DNA of 64,000 nucleotides, taken from NCBI GenBank assembly GCA_038255145.1, contig JBBSLP010000025.1, positions 4,604 to 68,603 of the forward strand, in the 5' to 3' direction. Below are positions 7,831 to 15,751 of the stretch, in pieces. The notes under the pieces were generated by a model. The model worked only from the letters and a program-made list of their open reading frames with translations, had not been told where the DNA came from and searched no databases. Numbering within the stretch: the stretch's first letter is position 1; every line of letters starts with the position of its first letter. This DNA is from WHTX01 sp038255145. Lineage in GTDB: Bacteria; Actinomycetota; Acidimicrobiia; Acidimicrobiales; CAIXPF01. The position numbers and the translations under genes are program-made.

Positions 7831-8388
7831 GTGACCTGGTGGGCGACGACGTCTGAGAGCCGCCCGTCCTCGCCGGGGACGACGTGGGAGCTGCGGGCCC
7901 GCCGCGGCCCACTGGTGCGTTCCGTCGTGGCCGCGGCCCTGCTGGTGGTGGCCGCCGTCATCGCCGGGGGGGTGGTGGGGTGGACGGCAGCCCTGTTCTT
8001 CACCGCCGTCGTGGTCGTGCTCGGCGTTCGCCTCGTCCGACTCCCCGTGGTGGCCCGCCTGGGGCCCGACGGCGTGGGGGTGCGCCCGCCCCGGGGCGAC
8101 CTGCGCACGGTGGCGTGGGACGACGTGCAGGCCCTGCTGCTGTGGACGGGCCTGTCCTCCTCCGCGGCGGGGCCCGTGGACCGCCTGGGGGTGGTCACCC
8201 TGACCGACCTCGACGCCCTCGGCGTGGTGTCCCCCTGGGTGCAGCCCCAGCCCTCGGGCCACGTGGACCCCGACCGGGCCGTGGCCGTGTCCACCGCCCT
8301 GGTCGACTGCGAGCTCGACGCCGGGGACCTGCGCGCCGCGGTGGCGGCCAGTGGCGCCCGGGCCGTGGTGGTGGACCGGCGCCGTTGA
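7831..8388 (+). CDS. Small membrane protein with PH-like C-terminal domain
   Basis: About 185 aa. A basic stretch (WELRARRGPLVRS) is followed by two hydrophobic segments (VVAAALLVVAAVIAGGVVGW, then ALFFTAVVVVLGV) and a soluble part (VARLGPDGVGVRPPRGDLRTVAWDDV) that resembles bacterial PH-domain proteins. The start is unsure. The best -10 box (TAGCGT, 7811-7816) points to a leaderless GTG at 7824, but that frame stops after ten codons; the body frame starts at GTG 7831 or later. A one-base error between the two is possible. Function unknown. Confidence 0.6.
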   Translation: MTWWATTSESRPSSPGTTWELRARRGPLVRSVVAAALLVVAAVIAGGVVGWTAALFFTAVVVVLGVRLVRLPVVARLGPDGVGVRPPRGDLRTVAWDDVQALLLWTGLSSSAAGPVDRLGVVTLTDLDALGVVSPWVQPQPSGHVDPDRAVAVSTALVDCELDAGDLRAAVAASGARAVVVDRRR

Positions 8389-8420
8389 GGCTGCTCCGGC
8401 TGTCTCCCGGTGGGATCGAC

Positions 8421-9788
8421 TCAGCTGCACACCAGGGGGGGTTCGCCCTGGATGGCCAGCAGCTGGGCGCCCTGCACGCACGGTCGTTCCGGGGTCGATC
8501 GCAGGCCGAGCTTGGCCCCGAGCAGGGCGGCCAGGCCGCTGGTGTTGCGGTCGACGCGCACGATGTCGTAGTCACCGGCCCGTAGGCCGGCCAGCTCGGC
8601 GGCCTTGCCGTAGGCGGCGCCGCGGTTGCCGATCTCGTCGACCAGGCCCTTCTGCACGGCGGTGGCCTCGTCGTAGATCATGGCCCCCAGCTGCTCGACG
8701 ATGGTCGACGCCGAGATGTCCCGGCCCGCGGCCACCGCGCCCACGAACTCGCGGTACGAGTTGTCGACGCCCTGCTGGAGGTTGGCCCGCTCCTCGTCGG
8801 TCATCTTGCGGTACGGGTTGCCCAGGTCCTTGCCCTTGCCTGCGGTGATGTACTCCTCGGTGATGCCGCCCGTGGTCTGGATCCCGCCGCCCAGCAGGCC
8901 GCCATCGGTGCCCACGACGCCCTCGTAGTGGGTGAAGGGCCCGAAGATGACGCCGATGGAGCCGATGAGGGTGCCGTGGTCGGCCATGATCTCGTCGGCC
9001 CCGGACATGGCGTACATGCCCCCCGACGCCGCCATGCCCCGCACCCAGGCCAACACGGGCCGGCCGGTGCGGGACTGGTAGTCGGCCACGCCGTCGGCGA
9101 TGGCCCGCGACCCGTAGATGGTGCCCCCGGGGGTGTCGAGCTCGAGGATGACGCCCTTGATGCTGGGGTCGTCCGCGGCTTGGGCGAGCTCGTGCTGCAC
9201 GTCGTAGCCGTAGGTGACCGCGGTGGTGGAGAAGAGGCTGCCCGCCCCCTCCTTCTCCCCGAGGATGAGCCCGGTCACGGGGATGATGAGCAGCTGGCGC
9301 TCGTTGCCCCGGTCCCCCTCGACGTGGGAGGTGGCCAGCTCGTCCTCGTCGGTCCGGGGGGTGTTGATGGCGGAGACGAGCCCCGCCAGCAGCACGAAGG
9401 CGCCGAAGATGGCGGCGAAGAACACGACCACCGCCACCAGGGCCTTGGCCACGGTGCGGCCCAGCTCTCCCCAGAAGGTTGTGCGGGGGGTGACCAGGCC
9501 GGGTGGTGGGAACGGCCCCGCGTACCAGCCTGTGGGCTGGGTCCAGCCCTGCCCACCCGGGCCGTAGGGACCGCTGCCGGGTCCGCCCGCTCCGCCCGGT
9601 CCGCCCGGTCCGCCGGGGGCGACACCGTGGGCGGGCTGCTGGGCCGCTGGGCCCGGGGTGCCCCACGGTGCGCCCGGCGGCTGGTCCGGCGGTGTGGTCC
9701 CTGGCGGTGTGGTCCCTGGCGGTGTGGTCCCTGTCGGGGGCATCTCGGGAGGTGGGGGAGGGGGAGGGGGCGGCGTCTGGTCGCTCAC
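8421..9788 (-). CDS. sppA: Signal peptide peptidase SppA-type S49 serine protease
   Basis: Membrane-anchored protease of 455 aa that degrades cleaved signal peptides or membrane proteins. Order: a proline/glycine-rich cytoplasmic tail (about 1-105), one transmembrane helix (VAKALVAVVVFFAAIFGAFV), then the S49 domain. The catalytic serine lies in VRGMAASGGMYAMSGAD and the lysine in YITAGKGKDLGNPYRKM, the Ser/Lys dyad of short SppA. VILELDTPGGT is also typical. The GTG start at 9788 is 6 nt from a TAGCCT box at 9795-9800, so the mRNA looks leaderless. Three perfect 15-bp repeats encode GTTPP units in the tail. Confidence 0.92.
   Translation of the reverse strand: MSDQTPPPPPPPPPEMPPTGTTPPGTTPPGTTPPDQPPGAPWGTPGPAAQQPAHGVAPGGPGGPGGAGGPGSGPYGPGGQGWTQPTGWYAGPFPPPGLVTPRTTFWGELGRTVAKALVAVVVFFAAIFGAFVLLAGLVSAINTPRTDEDELATSHVEGDRGNERQLLIIPVTGLILGEKEGAGSLFSTTAVTYGYDVQHELAQAADDPSIKGVILELDTPGGTIYGSRAIADGVADYQSRTGRPVLAWVRGMAASGGMYAMSGADEIMADHGTLIGSIGVIFGPFTHYEGVVGTDGGLLGGGIQTTGGITEEYITAGKGKDLGNPYRKMTDEERANLQQGVDNSYREFVGAVAAGRDISASTIVEQLGAMIYDEATAVQKGLVDEIGNRGAAYGKAAELAGLRAGDYDIVRVDRNTSGLAALLGAKLGLRSTPERPCVQGAQLLAIQGEPPLVCS
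9688..9732. repeat. Three perfect 15-bp tandem repeats
   Basis: The unit GGCGGTGTGGTCCCT occurs at 9688-9702, 9703-9717 and 9718-9732. On the minus strand it encodes Gly-Thr-Thr-Pro-Pro repeats in the N-terminal tail of the SppA-like protease. In-frame length means copy-number change would not break the gene. Confidence 0.95.
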
Positions 9789-9794
9789 GGCCGA

Positions 9795-9800
9795 AGGCTA
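9795..9800 (-). promoter_or_regulatory. -10 box for sppA (leaderless)
   Basis: TAGCCT on the minus strand, 6 nt before the GTG start at 9788. Confidence 0.5.
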
Positions 9801-9843
9801 ACCGCCATCTGTTGCTGGGCTGGACCACCGTCGGTGGTCGACG

Positions 9844-11097
9844 TCAACGGGTGGCGCCCTCGGCCACGGCTCGGACCAGCGCCTCCTGTCGGGGCAGCAG
9901 GCGGTGCAGGTCGTAGCGGTCGACGATGGTTTGCCGCGCCGTCACGCCCAGTGCGCGGTGCTCGGCCGGTCGGTCGAGCACGTCGGCCACCCGGGCGGCC
10001 AGGGCATCGGCGTCGAAGAAGTCGACCAACAGCCCGTCGCGGCCGTCGGTGACGACCTCCTGCACCGGGGGGGTGGCCGAGGCCACCAGGCGCACGCCGC
10101 AGGCCATGGCCTCGAGCATCCCCCAGGACAGCACGAAGGGCACGGTGAGGTAGACGTGGGCGTCCGACGCCCGCAGCAGGTCGACGTAGCTCCGGTAGGG
10201 CAGGCCGCCCACGAAGTGGACCCGAGAGGGATCGAGGCGGGGTCCGAGCTCGGCGACCATGCGACGCCGCCAGCTGTCCCCCGTGGGCAGCGGGGTGCCG
10301 TAGACGACCCGGTCCTCGCCGGCCACGACCGCGTGCAGGCGGGGCCGGGCCTCGAGGAGGGTGGCCGCAGCCCGCAGGAACTGGGGGAAGCCGCGGTAGG
10401 GCTCCATGCCCCGGGTGGCGTAGGTCAACAGCTCGGCGTCCGGGGCCAGGTGCAGGCCAGCGACGTTGCGGGGTGCGGTGCCTGCCGCAGGCTCGGTGGG
10501 CGTCGGGGAGAAGTAGGTGGTGTCGATGCCCTCGTGGAGCACGGTGACCCGGCCCGGGGCCGTGGCCGGGAGCTGGGCGGCCTGGAACGCGGTGGGCACC
10601 CACACGGCATCGGCGACGGCGAGGTCGTGCAGGGTGGCCAGGTTGCCCGTCACCGTGGCCAGGTCCCGGTCCGGGTTGCGGGTCTCGAGTTCGGGGGGCA
10701 GGAAGCCGAGGTCGGCCCCCCGGGTGCGGAAGTACCACTCGACGTGGAACAACAGCTGGGCCCGGGGGAACACCTCCTTGACGTAGAGGCCGGGACCCCA
10801 CCCCGAGTGGGCGATGATCACGTCGGGGCTGAAGCCGTCACGGGCCAGCTGGGCGCACATGCGCACCACCGACTGGCCGGTGCGCACGGCCCGGTCGGTG
10901 CTGCGCAGGTAGGGGTGGGTGCCGGGGGGTGGCTCGGGGGGTTGCCGGAAGGCCACCCGGCGCACGCCGGGCATGCGGTAGGGGCTGTCGGGCTTGGCGG
11001 TGCCGTAGACCACCTCGTTGCCCGGGTCCCGGGCCAGGTGCTCGGCCAGGTGGCGGAACTGGGCGGGGAAGTTGCGATGGAGGAAGAGGATCCGCAC
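9844..11097 (-). CDS. Family 4-type glycosyltransferase (GT-B fold)
   Basis: Cytosolic or membrane-associated glycosyltransferase of about 417 aa that transfers a sugar from a nucleotide donor. N-terminus VRILFLHRNFPAQFRHLAEHL resembles GT4 enzymes that begin with a FPAQFRHL motif. The C-terminal donor-binding half has YATRGMEPYRGFPQFLRA, VHFVGGLPYRSYVDLLRASDAHVYLTVP and SWGMLEAMACGVRLVAS (a GT4 E.MA.G signature). GTG 11097 is chosen because homology begins there. It is divergent from the dienelactone hydrolase gene 51 bp away. No polysaccharide genes surround it, so the acceptor is unknown. Confidence 0.88.
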   Translation of the reverse strand: MRILFLHRNFPAQFRHLAEHLARDPGNEVVYGTAKPDSPYRMPGVRRVAFRQPPEPPPGTHPYLRSTDRAVRTGQSVVRMCAQLARDGFSPDVIIAHSGWGPGLYVKEVFPRAQLLFHVEWYFRTRGADLGFLPPELETRNPDRDLATVTGNLATLHDLAVADAVWVPTAFQAAQLPATAPGRVTVLHEGIDTTYFSPTPTEPAAGTAPRNVAGLHLAPDAELLTYATRGMEPYRGFPQFLRAAATLLEARPRLHAVVAGEDRVVYGTPLPTGDSWRRRMVAELGPRLDPSRVHFVGGLPYRSYVDLLRASDAHVYLTVPFVLSWGMLEAMACGVRLVASATPPVQEVVTDGRDGLLVDFFDADALAARVADVLDRPAEHRALGVTARQTIVDRYDLHRLLPRQEALVRAVAEGATR

Positions 11098-11136
11098 CGT
11101 TCGATGATGCCGCGGCGGGCCGATGCCGGTGCGGGC

Positions 11137-11142
11137 TACGTT
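11137..11142 (+). promoter_or_regulatory. -10 box for the dienelactone hydrolase gene
   Basis: TACGTT, 6 nt before the ATG at 11149; consistent with a leaderless transcript. Confidence 0.45.
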
Positions 11143-11148
11143 CCGCCC

Positions 11149-11826
11149 ATGGGCGAGCACGTGCAGCTGACCGCGTCCGATGGCGTCACCCTGGGGGCCT
11201 ATCGGGCTGACCCGGAGAGCCCCACCCGGGGGGCCATCGTCGTCATCCAGGAGATCTTCGGCGTCAACGGCCACATCCGTGACGTGGTCGACGCCTACGC
11301 GGCGGCGGGGTACGTCGCCATCGCCCCCGCCCTGTACGACCGGGTCCGGCCCGGGGTCGAGCTGGGTTACGAGGGCGATGACATGAAGGCGGGCATCGAC
11401 CTTCGCAGCCAGGTGCCGCTGGCATCGGCTCTGGACGACATCACCGCGGCGGCCGAGGCCGTGCGCGGGGCCGGCCGGGTGGGGGCGGTGGGCTTCTGCT
11501 GGGGTGGCTTCCTGGCCGCGGCCAGTGCGGTGGAGCTGGCCGGCACCATCGACGCCGCCGTCGGCTACTACGGCGGGGGCATCGTGGCCAACCTGCTCGA
11601 CCGCTCTCCCCAGGTGCCGCTGGTGCTGCACTTCGGCGAGCTCGATCACGCCATCCCCCTCGAGGACGTGGACAAGGTCCGCGCCGCGTGGCCCGATGTG
11701 CCCGTGTACGTCTACGCCGGAGCGCAGCACGGCTTCGAGTGCGACCACCGGGCCAGTTACGACGCCCAGTCGACCCGGCTGGGTTTCGCCCGCACCCTGC
11801 GCTTCTTCTCCGAGCAGATCGGTTGA
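11149..11826 (+). CDS. Dienelactone hydrolase family protein
   Basis: Alpha/beta hydrolase of 225 aa, of the carboxymethylenebutenolidase group that opens dienelactones in aromatic degradation, although many members have other esters as substrates. The catalytic triad is visible: Cys in VGFCWGGFL, Asp in GELDHAIP and His in GAQHGFECDHR. IVVIQEIFGVNGHIRDV near the N-terminus is a family signature. The start ATG fits the leaderless pattern seen across the window. No other aromatic-degradation gene is adjacent. Confidence 0.92.
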   Translation: MGEHVQLTASDGVTLGAYRADPESPTRGAIVVIQEIFGVNGHIRDVVDAYAAAGYVAIAPALYDRVRPGVELGYEGDDMKAGIDLRSQVPLASALDDITAAAEAVRGAGRVGAVGFCWGGFLAAASAVELAGTIDAAVGYYGGGIVANLLDRSPQVPLVLHFGELDHAIPLEDVDKVRAAWPDVPVYVYAGAQHGFECDHRASYDAQSTRLGFARTLRFFSEQIG

Positions 11827-11869
11827 CCCCGCCGTCCGGGCCGGCTCCGTGCCGCCCCGGGTCGGCCGG

Positions 11870-12305
11870 TCAGTCGGTGATGTCGCGGGCGGCGGTGATG
11901 CGGGTGGGCCTGGCCCGCACCAGCAGCTCACCGGGCACGGCGTTGCGGCGCCCGAAGGTCTCGGCCAGCTCGTCGCCCAGGTAGCGGCGGGCGATGCGGA
12001 TGCTCCAGCCCAGCATGTCGTCGAGGTCCTCGGACAGGGTGGCCTCGGCCTCGACGATGGCGAAGGAGTAGGGCGGGGCGTCGTCGTCCACGCACAGGGA
12101 CAGCCGGGGATCGCGGCGCAGGGCCTTGCCCTTGAGCGTGTCGGCACCGGTCATGAACAGGATGGTGCCGTCGCTGGGGTCGACGTCGATCCACACCGGG
12201 GCCACGTGGGGGGGCGCCGTTGGCCCGCGTCGTGGCCAGCTTGGCCGTGCGGGGGCGCTCGACGAGGAAGGCGAGGGCTTCGTCAGGGGTCATGGGGGTG
12301 GCCAT
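11870..12305 (-). CDS. PPOX-class (F420/FMN split-barrel) oxidoreductase, interrupted by a one-base frameshift
   Basis: Pyridoxamine-5'-phosphate-oxidase-like split-barrel protein; many actinobacterial members use F420. The start ATG 12305 gives MATPMTPDEALAFLVERPRT and continues KLATTRANGAP. The rest (VAPVWIDVDPSDGTILFMTG and onward to ARPTRITAARDITD) lies in another frame. Removing one base from the G tract at 12208-12214 joins NGAP to HVAPVWIDVD, the normal family pattern, giving about 144 aa. The gene is convergent with the dienelactone hydrolase and divergent from an alpha/beta hydrolase. As with the hydratase at 1600, a homopolymer error in the assembly or a real mutation could be responsible. 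Confidence 0.82.
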
Positions 12306-12355
12306 GGCCACCAGACTGGTCGCTCGCTGGGGTCGATGCGCGAGACTCCCGCCCC

Positions 12356-13231
12356 GTGACCGACGCTCCCCTGTGGTTCGCCGAAGCCCTGGCTGTCGAA
12401 CCCGAGGTGGGCGAGGTCGAGGTCGAGGGTTGTCCCGTGCGCTACCTGATGTGGGGTGATGTCGACGCGCCGCCGCTGGTGCTGGTGCACGGGGGTGCGG
12501 CCCACGCCCGCTGGTGGTCGTTCCTCGCCCCGCTGCTGGCCCGCGACCATCGGGTGATCGCCCCCAACCTGTCCGGTCACGGCGATTCGGGGTGGCGGGA
12601 CAGCTACCGCTCCGAGACGTGGTCCGACGAGGTGCTGGCCGTGGCCGATGCCGCCGCGGCCGGGTCGTCGGTGCGGCCCATCGTGTTGGGCCACTCGCTG
12701 GGGGCCCAGGTGACCACGGTGGCGGCCGCCCGCCATGGGGATCACTTCCGGGGGGCGATCCTGGCCGATTTCGGTGTGCGACGGCCGGGGGAGGTCAGCC
12801 GCTCGAGCCGCCACTTCCAGAACCAGCGGGTCTACGCCACCTACGAGGAGGCCCAGGCCCGCTTCAAGCTCATCCCCCGACAGGCGTGCGAGAACCCGTG
12901 GGTGCTGCGCCACATCGCCGAGTCGTCGGTGCGGGCTGTCGAGGGTGGTGGCTGGGCGTGGAAGTTCGACTGGCGGCTGTTCAACCGGACGGCGGACCGG
13001 CTGACGACGGAGTATCTGGCTGACATCACCATCCCCGTGGGCTTCCTGCACGGCCAGGGGAGCCGGGTGGTGACCAGCGAGGTGGCCGAACGGGTGGCGG
13101 TGGCCTTCGGTCGCCCCGCGCCGGTGGTGTGGGTGCCCGAGGCCCGTCACCACCTGATGCTGGACCAGCCGTTGGCCTTCGTGACCGCGGTGCGGGCCCT
13201 GGTGGCCCACATCGACCTGGCTGCGGGCTGA
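12356..13231 (+). CDS. Alpha/beta hydrolase fold protein
   Basis: Serine hydrolase of 291 aa. PPLVLVHGGAAHARWWSFL carries the HG oxyanion region, LGHSLGAQV the nucleophile elbow (Ser of GHSLG), and EARHHLMLDQP the likely catalytic His close to the C-terminus. The GTG at 12356 is used as start because the homology follows at once. It is divergent from the frameshifted PPOX gene, 50 bp away. Substrate unknown; the family covers esterases, epoxide hydrolases and C-C hydrolases. Confidence 0.9.
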   Translation: MTDAPLWFAEALAVEPEVGEVEVEGCPVRYLMWGDVDAPPLVLVHGGAAHARWWSFLAPLLARDHRVIAPNLSGHGDSGWRDSYRSETWSDEVLAVADAAAAGSSVRPIVLGHSLGAQVTTVAAARHGDHFRGAILADFGVRRPGEVSRSSRHFQNQRVYATYEEAQARFKLIPRQACENPWVLRHIAESSVRAVEGGGWAWKFDWRLFNRTADRLTTEYLADITIPVGFLHGQGSRVVTSEVAERVAVAFGRPAPVVWVPEARHHLMLDQPLAFVTAVRALVAHIDLAAG

Positions 13232-13259
13232 GCGGCAGCTGGCCGCGGGGTGGCGGTGC

Positions 13260-13958
13260 TCATTCGGCGCCGCCGAGGTCGAGGTCGGTGAGGTCGGGCA
13301 GGGGCGTGTCGAGCTCGTGGTGGCGGCGTTGGGGTGGCGGTCGGTGCCCAGGGGCGAGGCCGTAGTGGCCGCGGGCGATGCGGCGGGCGTGGCCGGTGTC
13401 GACCTCGTGGCCGAGGGCGTCGGCCAGGGTCTTCACCGGGTGATCGCCGGCTATGCCGAAGCCGTGCAGGTGCAGCAGGGCGTGGAGTTGGCGCAGCGGG
13501 AGGGTGCCACAGCGTTGCAGGAGGCGGAGGCAGACGGCGCGTAGACGTCGTCCCCACAGGTAGCGGGCGTCGTGGGGCAGGTCGGGGAGGGAGCGGTCCA
13601 CGGTGTTGCCGGCGGGGCGTCGGCCCTTGGGCCACCGGGCGGGGTCGACGAGCTGCTGCTCGAGCTCGCCGAGCTCAACCAGCAGGTCACGCCGTTCGCT
13701 GGCCATGGTGGCCATGGAGCGGTCGAGGCCCCGGAGACGGCTGAAGCCGTCCTGGCGCTTGGCGTTGATCTGGGCCCTGAACCTGGGGTCGAGTCGGCGG
13801 AGGGTGCGGATCGTGCCGACGCCGGGCTCTCGCTCCTTGGGCCCCTCACCCGGGGTGCCCGGGCCGCCATCGTCGACGCACGAGCCGTCGTCCGTCCCGT
13901 TGCCCCCGTCGGTGCCGTCACCGTTGCTGCTGTCGTCGCCAGTGCCCGTGGTGGACAT
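13260..13958 (-). CDS. Hypothetical protein with a predicted helix-turn-helix-like C-terminus
   Basis: 232 aa, start ATG 13958 with AGGAG six nt upstream. The first 50 residues are a disordered Gly/Asp/Thr/Ser-rich tail; then a charged helical region (ERRDLLVELGELEQQLVD) and a C-terminal domain (LPLRQLHALLHLHGFGIAGD, then HPVKTLADALGHEVD and ARRIARGHYGL). That pattern resembles small winged-helix domains found in many actinobacterial proteins of unknown role; this is inference. Not recognised as a named family. It is convergent with the alpha/beta hydrolase. Confidence 0.65.
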   Translation of the reverse strand: MSTTGTGDDSSNGDGTDGGNGTDDGSCVDDGGPGTPGEGPKEREPGVGTIRTLRRLDPRFRAQINAKRQDGFSRLRGLDRSMATMASERRDLLVELGELEQQLVDPARWPKGRRPAGNTVDRSLPDLPHDARYLWGRRLRAVCLRLLQRCGTLPLRQLHALLHLHGFGIAGDHPVKTLADALGHEVDTGHARRIARGHYGLAPGHRPPPQRRHHELDTPLPDLTDLDLGGAE

Positions 13959-14194
13959 GTCCCGCTCCTGAGCTGGATCTCTCGGAGCGCCGGGACGACT
14001 GATAAGGGCCGGCGCGACCCCAGACGCCCATCATGGTCGCGGGGTGTGACAACGAAGCTGGCGACGGGCCATCGCCGGCACCGCCGGAGGCTTCCGGCGC
14101 CGACCCCACCGTCGTTCGGGGGGCCTTTGACGCAGATTCGATGTCGATTCGACGACCAGGGCCCATCGCCGGGGTGGGTTGGTGAAAGGGCAGG

Positions 14195-14635
14195 TCAGGT
14201 CGGGGTCTGGACTGTTCGGCGTCCTCGCGGGTGCCGGCTGGCACCCTGGGCGCGCTCGGTCCAGGGTGGGTCCCACAGGCCGGCAGCGGCTTCGGCCTCC
14301 TCCTCACCGGGCCACGGGGGCATGGTCACCGCGACGGCCGTGAGGACGCCCGGCCCCAGGCTGCGGAACTGGAACGCCGTGCCCACGGGGATGGTCAGCG
14401 ACACCCCGGCCCGCAGCTCCAACGGGTGGGCCGTGCCGTCCTGCCACATCTGGCCCCGCCCCTCGAGCACGAACCACAACTCCTCGACGCTGCGGTGGCG
14501 CACGGCCCGCGACACCTGACCCTCGGCCAGCTCGAAGTGGGCCATCGAGCCGCGCTCACCGGCAGCCAGGATGCGCACCAGGGAACCGTCGGGGGCCACC
14601 ACGTCAGCGGACTCGGGAAGGGGACGGACCTCCAT
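14195..14635 (-). CDS. Cupin domain protein
   Basis: Single cupin of 146 aa: MEVRPLPESADVVAPDG, HRSVEELWFVLEGRGQMW (cupin motif 1 with an H...E pattern) and VSLTIPVGTAFQFRSLG (motif 2 without the usual final His). Metal binding is therefore uncertain. ATG 14635 is supported by TAGGAG 7 nt upstream, where TAG is also the stop of the CAP-domain gene, so the two are co-transcribed. Enzyme activity cannot be assigned. Confidence 0.85.
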   Translation of the reverse strand: MEVRPLPESADVVAPDGSLVRILAAGERGSMAHFELAEGQVSRAVRHRSVEELWFVLEGRGQMWQDGTAHPLELRAGVSLTIPVGTAFQFRSLGPGVLTAVAVTMPPWPGEEEAEAAAGLWDPPWTERAQGASRHPRGRRTVQTPT

Positions 14636-14645
14636 GGACCATCTC

Positions 14646-15650
14646 CTAGCCGGCGAACAGCTGCGAGGTCCACACCTTGCCATCGGCAGCCACGGCCACC
14701 CCCACGCCGAGCACGGTGAAGTCGGCCCGGGTCATGTTGGCGTAGTGGCGGGGGCTGGACACGAGGGCAGCGAACACCGAGTCGACCGAGGGACCGAAGG
14801 CCACGTTCTCGCCCGCAGTGAACCACGTGCTCAGGAAGGGGTTCAGGTCCTGGTGGGCCAGAGCCCCCTGGCCGGCCAACAGCTGCGCCCAACTGCGGGC
14901 CGATCCCGCCAACGCACCGTTGCCGGCCAGCGGGGACAGCCCCATCGAGGTGCGCAGTCCGTTGACCAGTTCGAGCAGTCGGACCTCGGCGCTGCTGCCG
15001 ACCCCGCTACCCGCCGTCAGTGACACGGCCACGGGGGCCGGTGCCGCCACCGTGCGCTCGGCCGCGGCCGCAGCTACGGCCGCCGGTACCGGGGCTGCCG
15101 TGGCCGCCGGGGTCGGCGCTGCCGGTGCCGGTGTCGGCGTCGGCTCGGTCTGGTCTGCGGGCCGGGTGACCTCGGGAGCGGTCAGGATGGGTCCGCCGTG
15201 GGCCGCGGGCGCGGCCACCGTCGTCGACGGGACCTCGGCTGTGGGCACGGTGGGCACGGTGGGCGTCGGCGCCACCGTGGTGGGTGTCGACCCATCGGAG
15301 GAAGGACCCCCCGTGGTGGCCGGCAGCGGGGCCAACGCCGCCCCCGTCGTGCCCGATGCCGCCGGGCCCTCGGCGAGAGCGGGGACGGTGGCCTGCAGGA
15401 CAGCCCGCCGGGCGATGACGCCCGCCGCGGACTGGTAGGCGTCGAGGTGTCGGGCCGCTCCTGCGAGCGTCAGCGTCGCCGCACCGGTGATCGCCGCGTT
15501 GCCGTCACCGGAAGCCGTGCCCTGGGTGATCACCGGCCATCCGGCCAGGACCGCCGCCGTCACGACGACCACACCCAGTGGGCCGCGCCAAGGCGTCCGC
15601 CGCCTGGGAGCGTCCGCCGGGGTCGCTCCCTCGTTGCTCTCCGCCGTCAA
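14646..15650 (-). CDS. Secreted or membrane-anchored CAP-domain (SCP-like) protein
   Basis: 334 aa. A cytoplasmic N-terminus is followed by one membrane helix (GPLGVVVVTAAVLAGWPVI), a long Pro/Thr/Ala-rich linker (about 90-205), then a CAP domain: LLELVNGLRTSMGLSPL, HQDLNPFLSTWFTAGENVAF and VSSPRHYANMTRADFTVLGV. CAP proteins are extracytoplasmic and often act in the cell envelope. The start is TTG 15650, supported by GGAGG 9 nt upstream. A long leader (about 87 nt) with an inverted repeat precedes it, and the cupin gene follows. Confidence 0.88.
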   Translation of the reverse strand: MTAESNEGATPADAPRRRTPWRGPLGVVVVTAAVLAGWPVITQGTASGDGNAAITGAATLTLAGAARHLDAYQSAAGVIARRAVLQATVPALAEGPAASGTTGAALAPLPATTGGPSSDGSTPTTVAPTPTVPTVPTAEVPSTTVAAPAAHGGPILTAPEVTRPADQTEPTPTPAPAAPTPAATAAPVPAAVAAAAAERTVAAPAPVAVSLTAGSGVGSSAEVRLLELVNGLRTSMGLSPLAGNGALAGSARSWAQLLAGQGALAHQDLNPFLSTWFTAGENVAFGPSVDSVFAALVSSPRHYANMTRADFTVLGVGVAVAADGKVWTSQLFAG

Positions 15651-15678
15651 CTCGTCGGCCCTCCTCTTCCTTCTGCCT

Positions 15679-15714
15679 CGTTGCGAGGGTGACGAAGACT
15701 TGACGGTCGCAACG
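15679..15714. promoter_or_regulatory. Inverted repeat in the CAP-gene leader
   Basis: CGTTGCGA (15679-15686) and TCGCAACG (15707-15714) are perfect complements 20 bp apart, about 29 nt upstream of the TTG start. They could form a hairpin in the leader or bind a dimeric regulator. Confidence 0.45.
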
Positions 15715-15743
15715 CATTTGCATGACGCGGCGACAGCCTGGGC

Positions 15744-15751
15744 ATTCTATA
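15744..15751 (-). promoter_or_regulatory. Strong -10 box for the CAP-cupin operon
   Basis: TATAGAAT on the minus strand, the most AT-rich -10-like site I noticed in the window. It overlaps the end of the upstream LLM gene. No convincing -35 box is seen. Confidence 0.5.

Noticed and set aside
11098..12147. Extension of the glycosyltransferase frame to 12147
   Set aside because: The upstream part is antisense to the dienelactone hydrolase and PPOX genes; the glycosyltransferase homology starts at GTG 11097.
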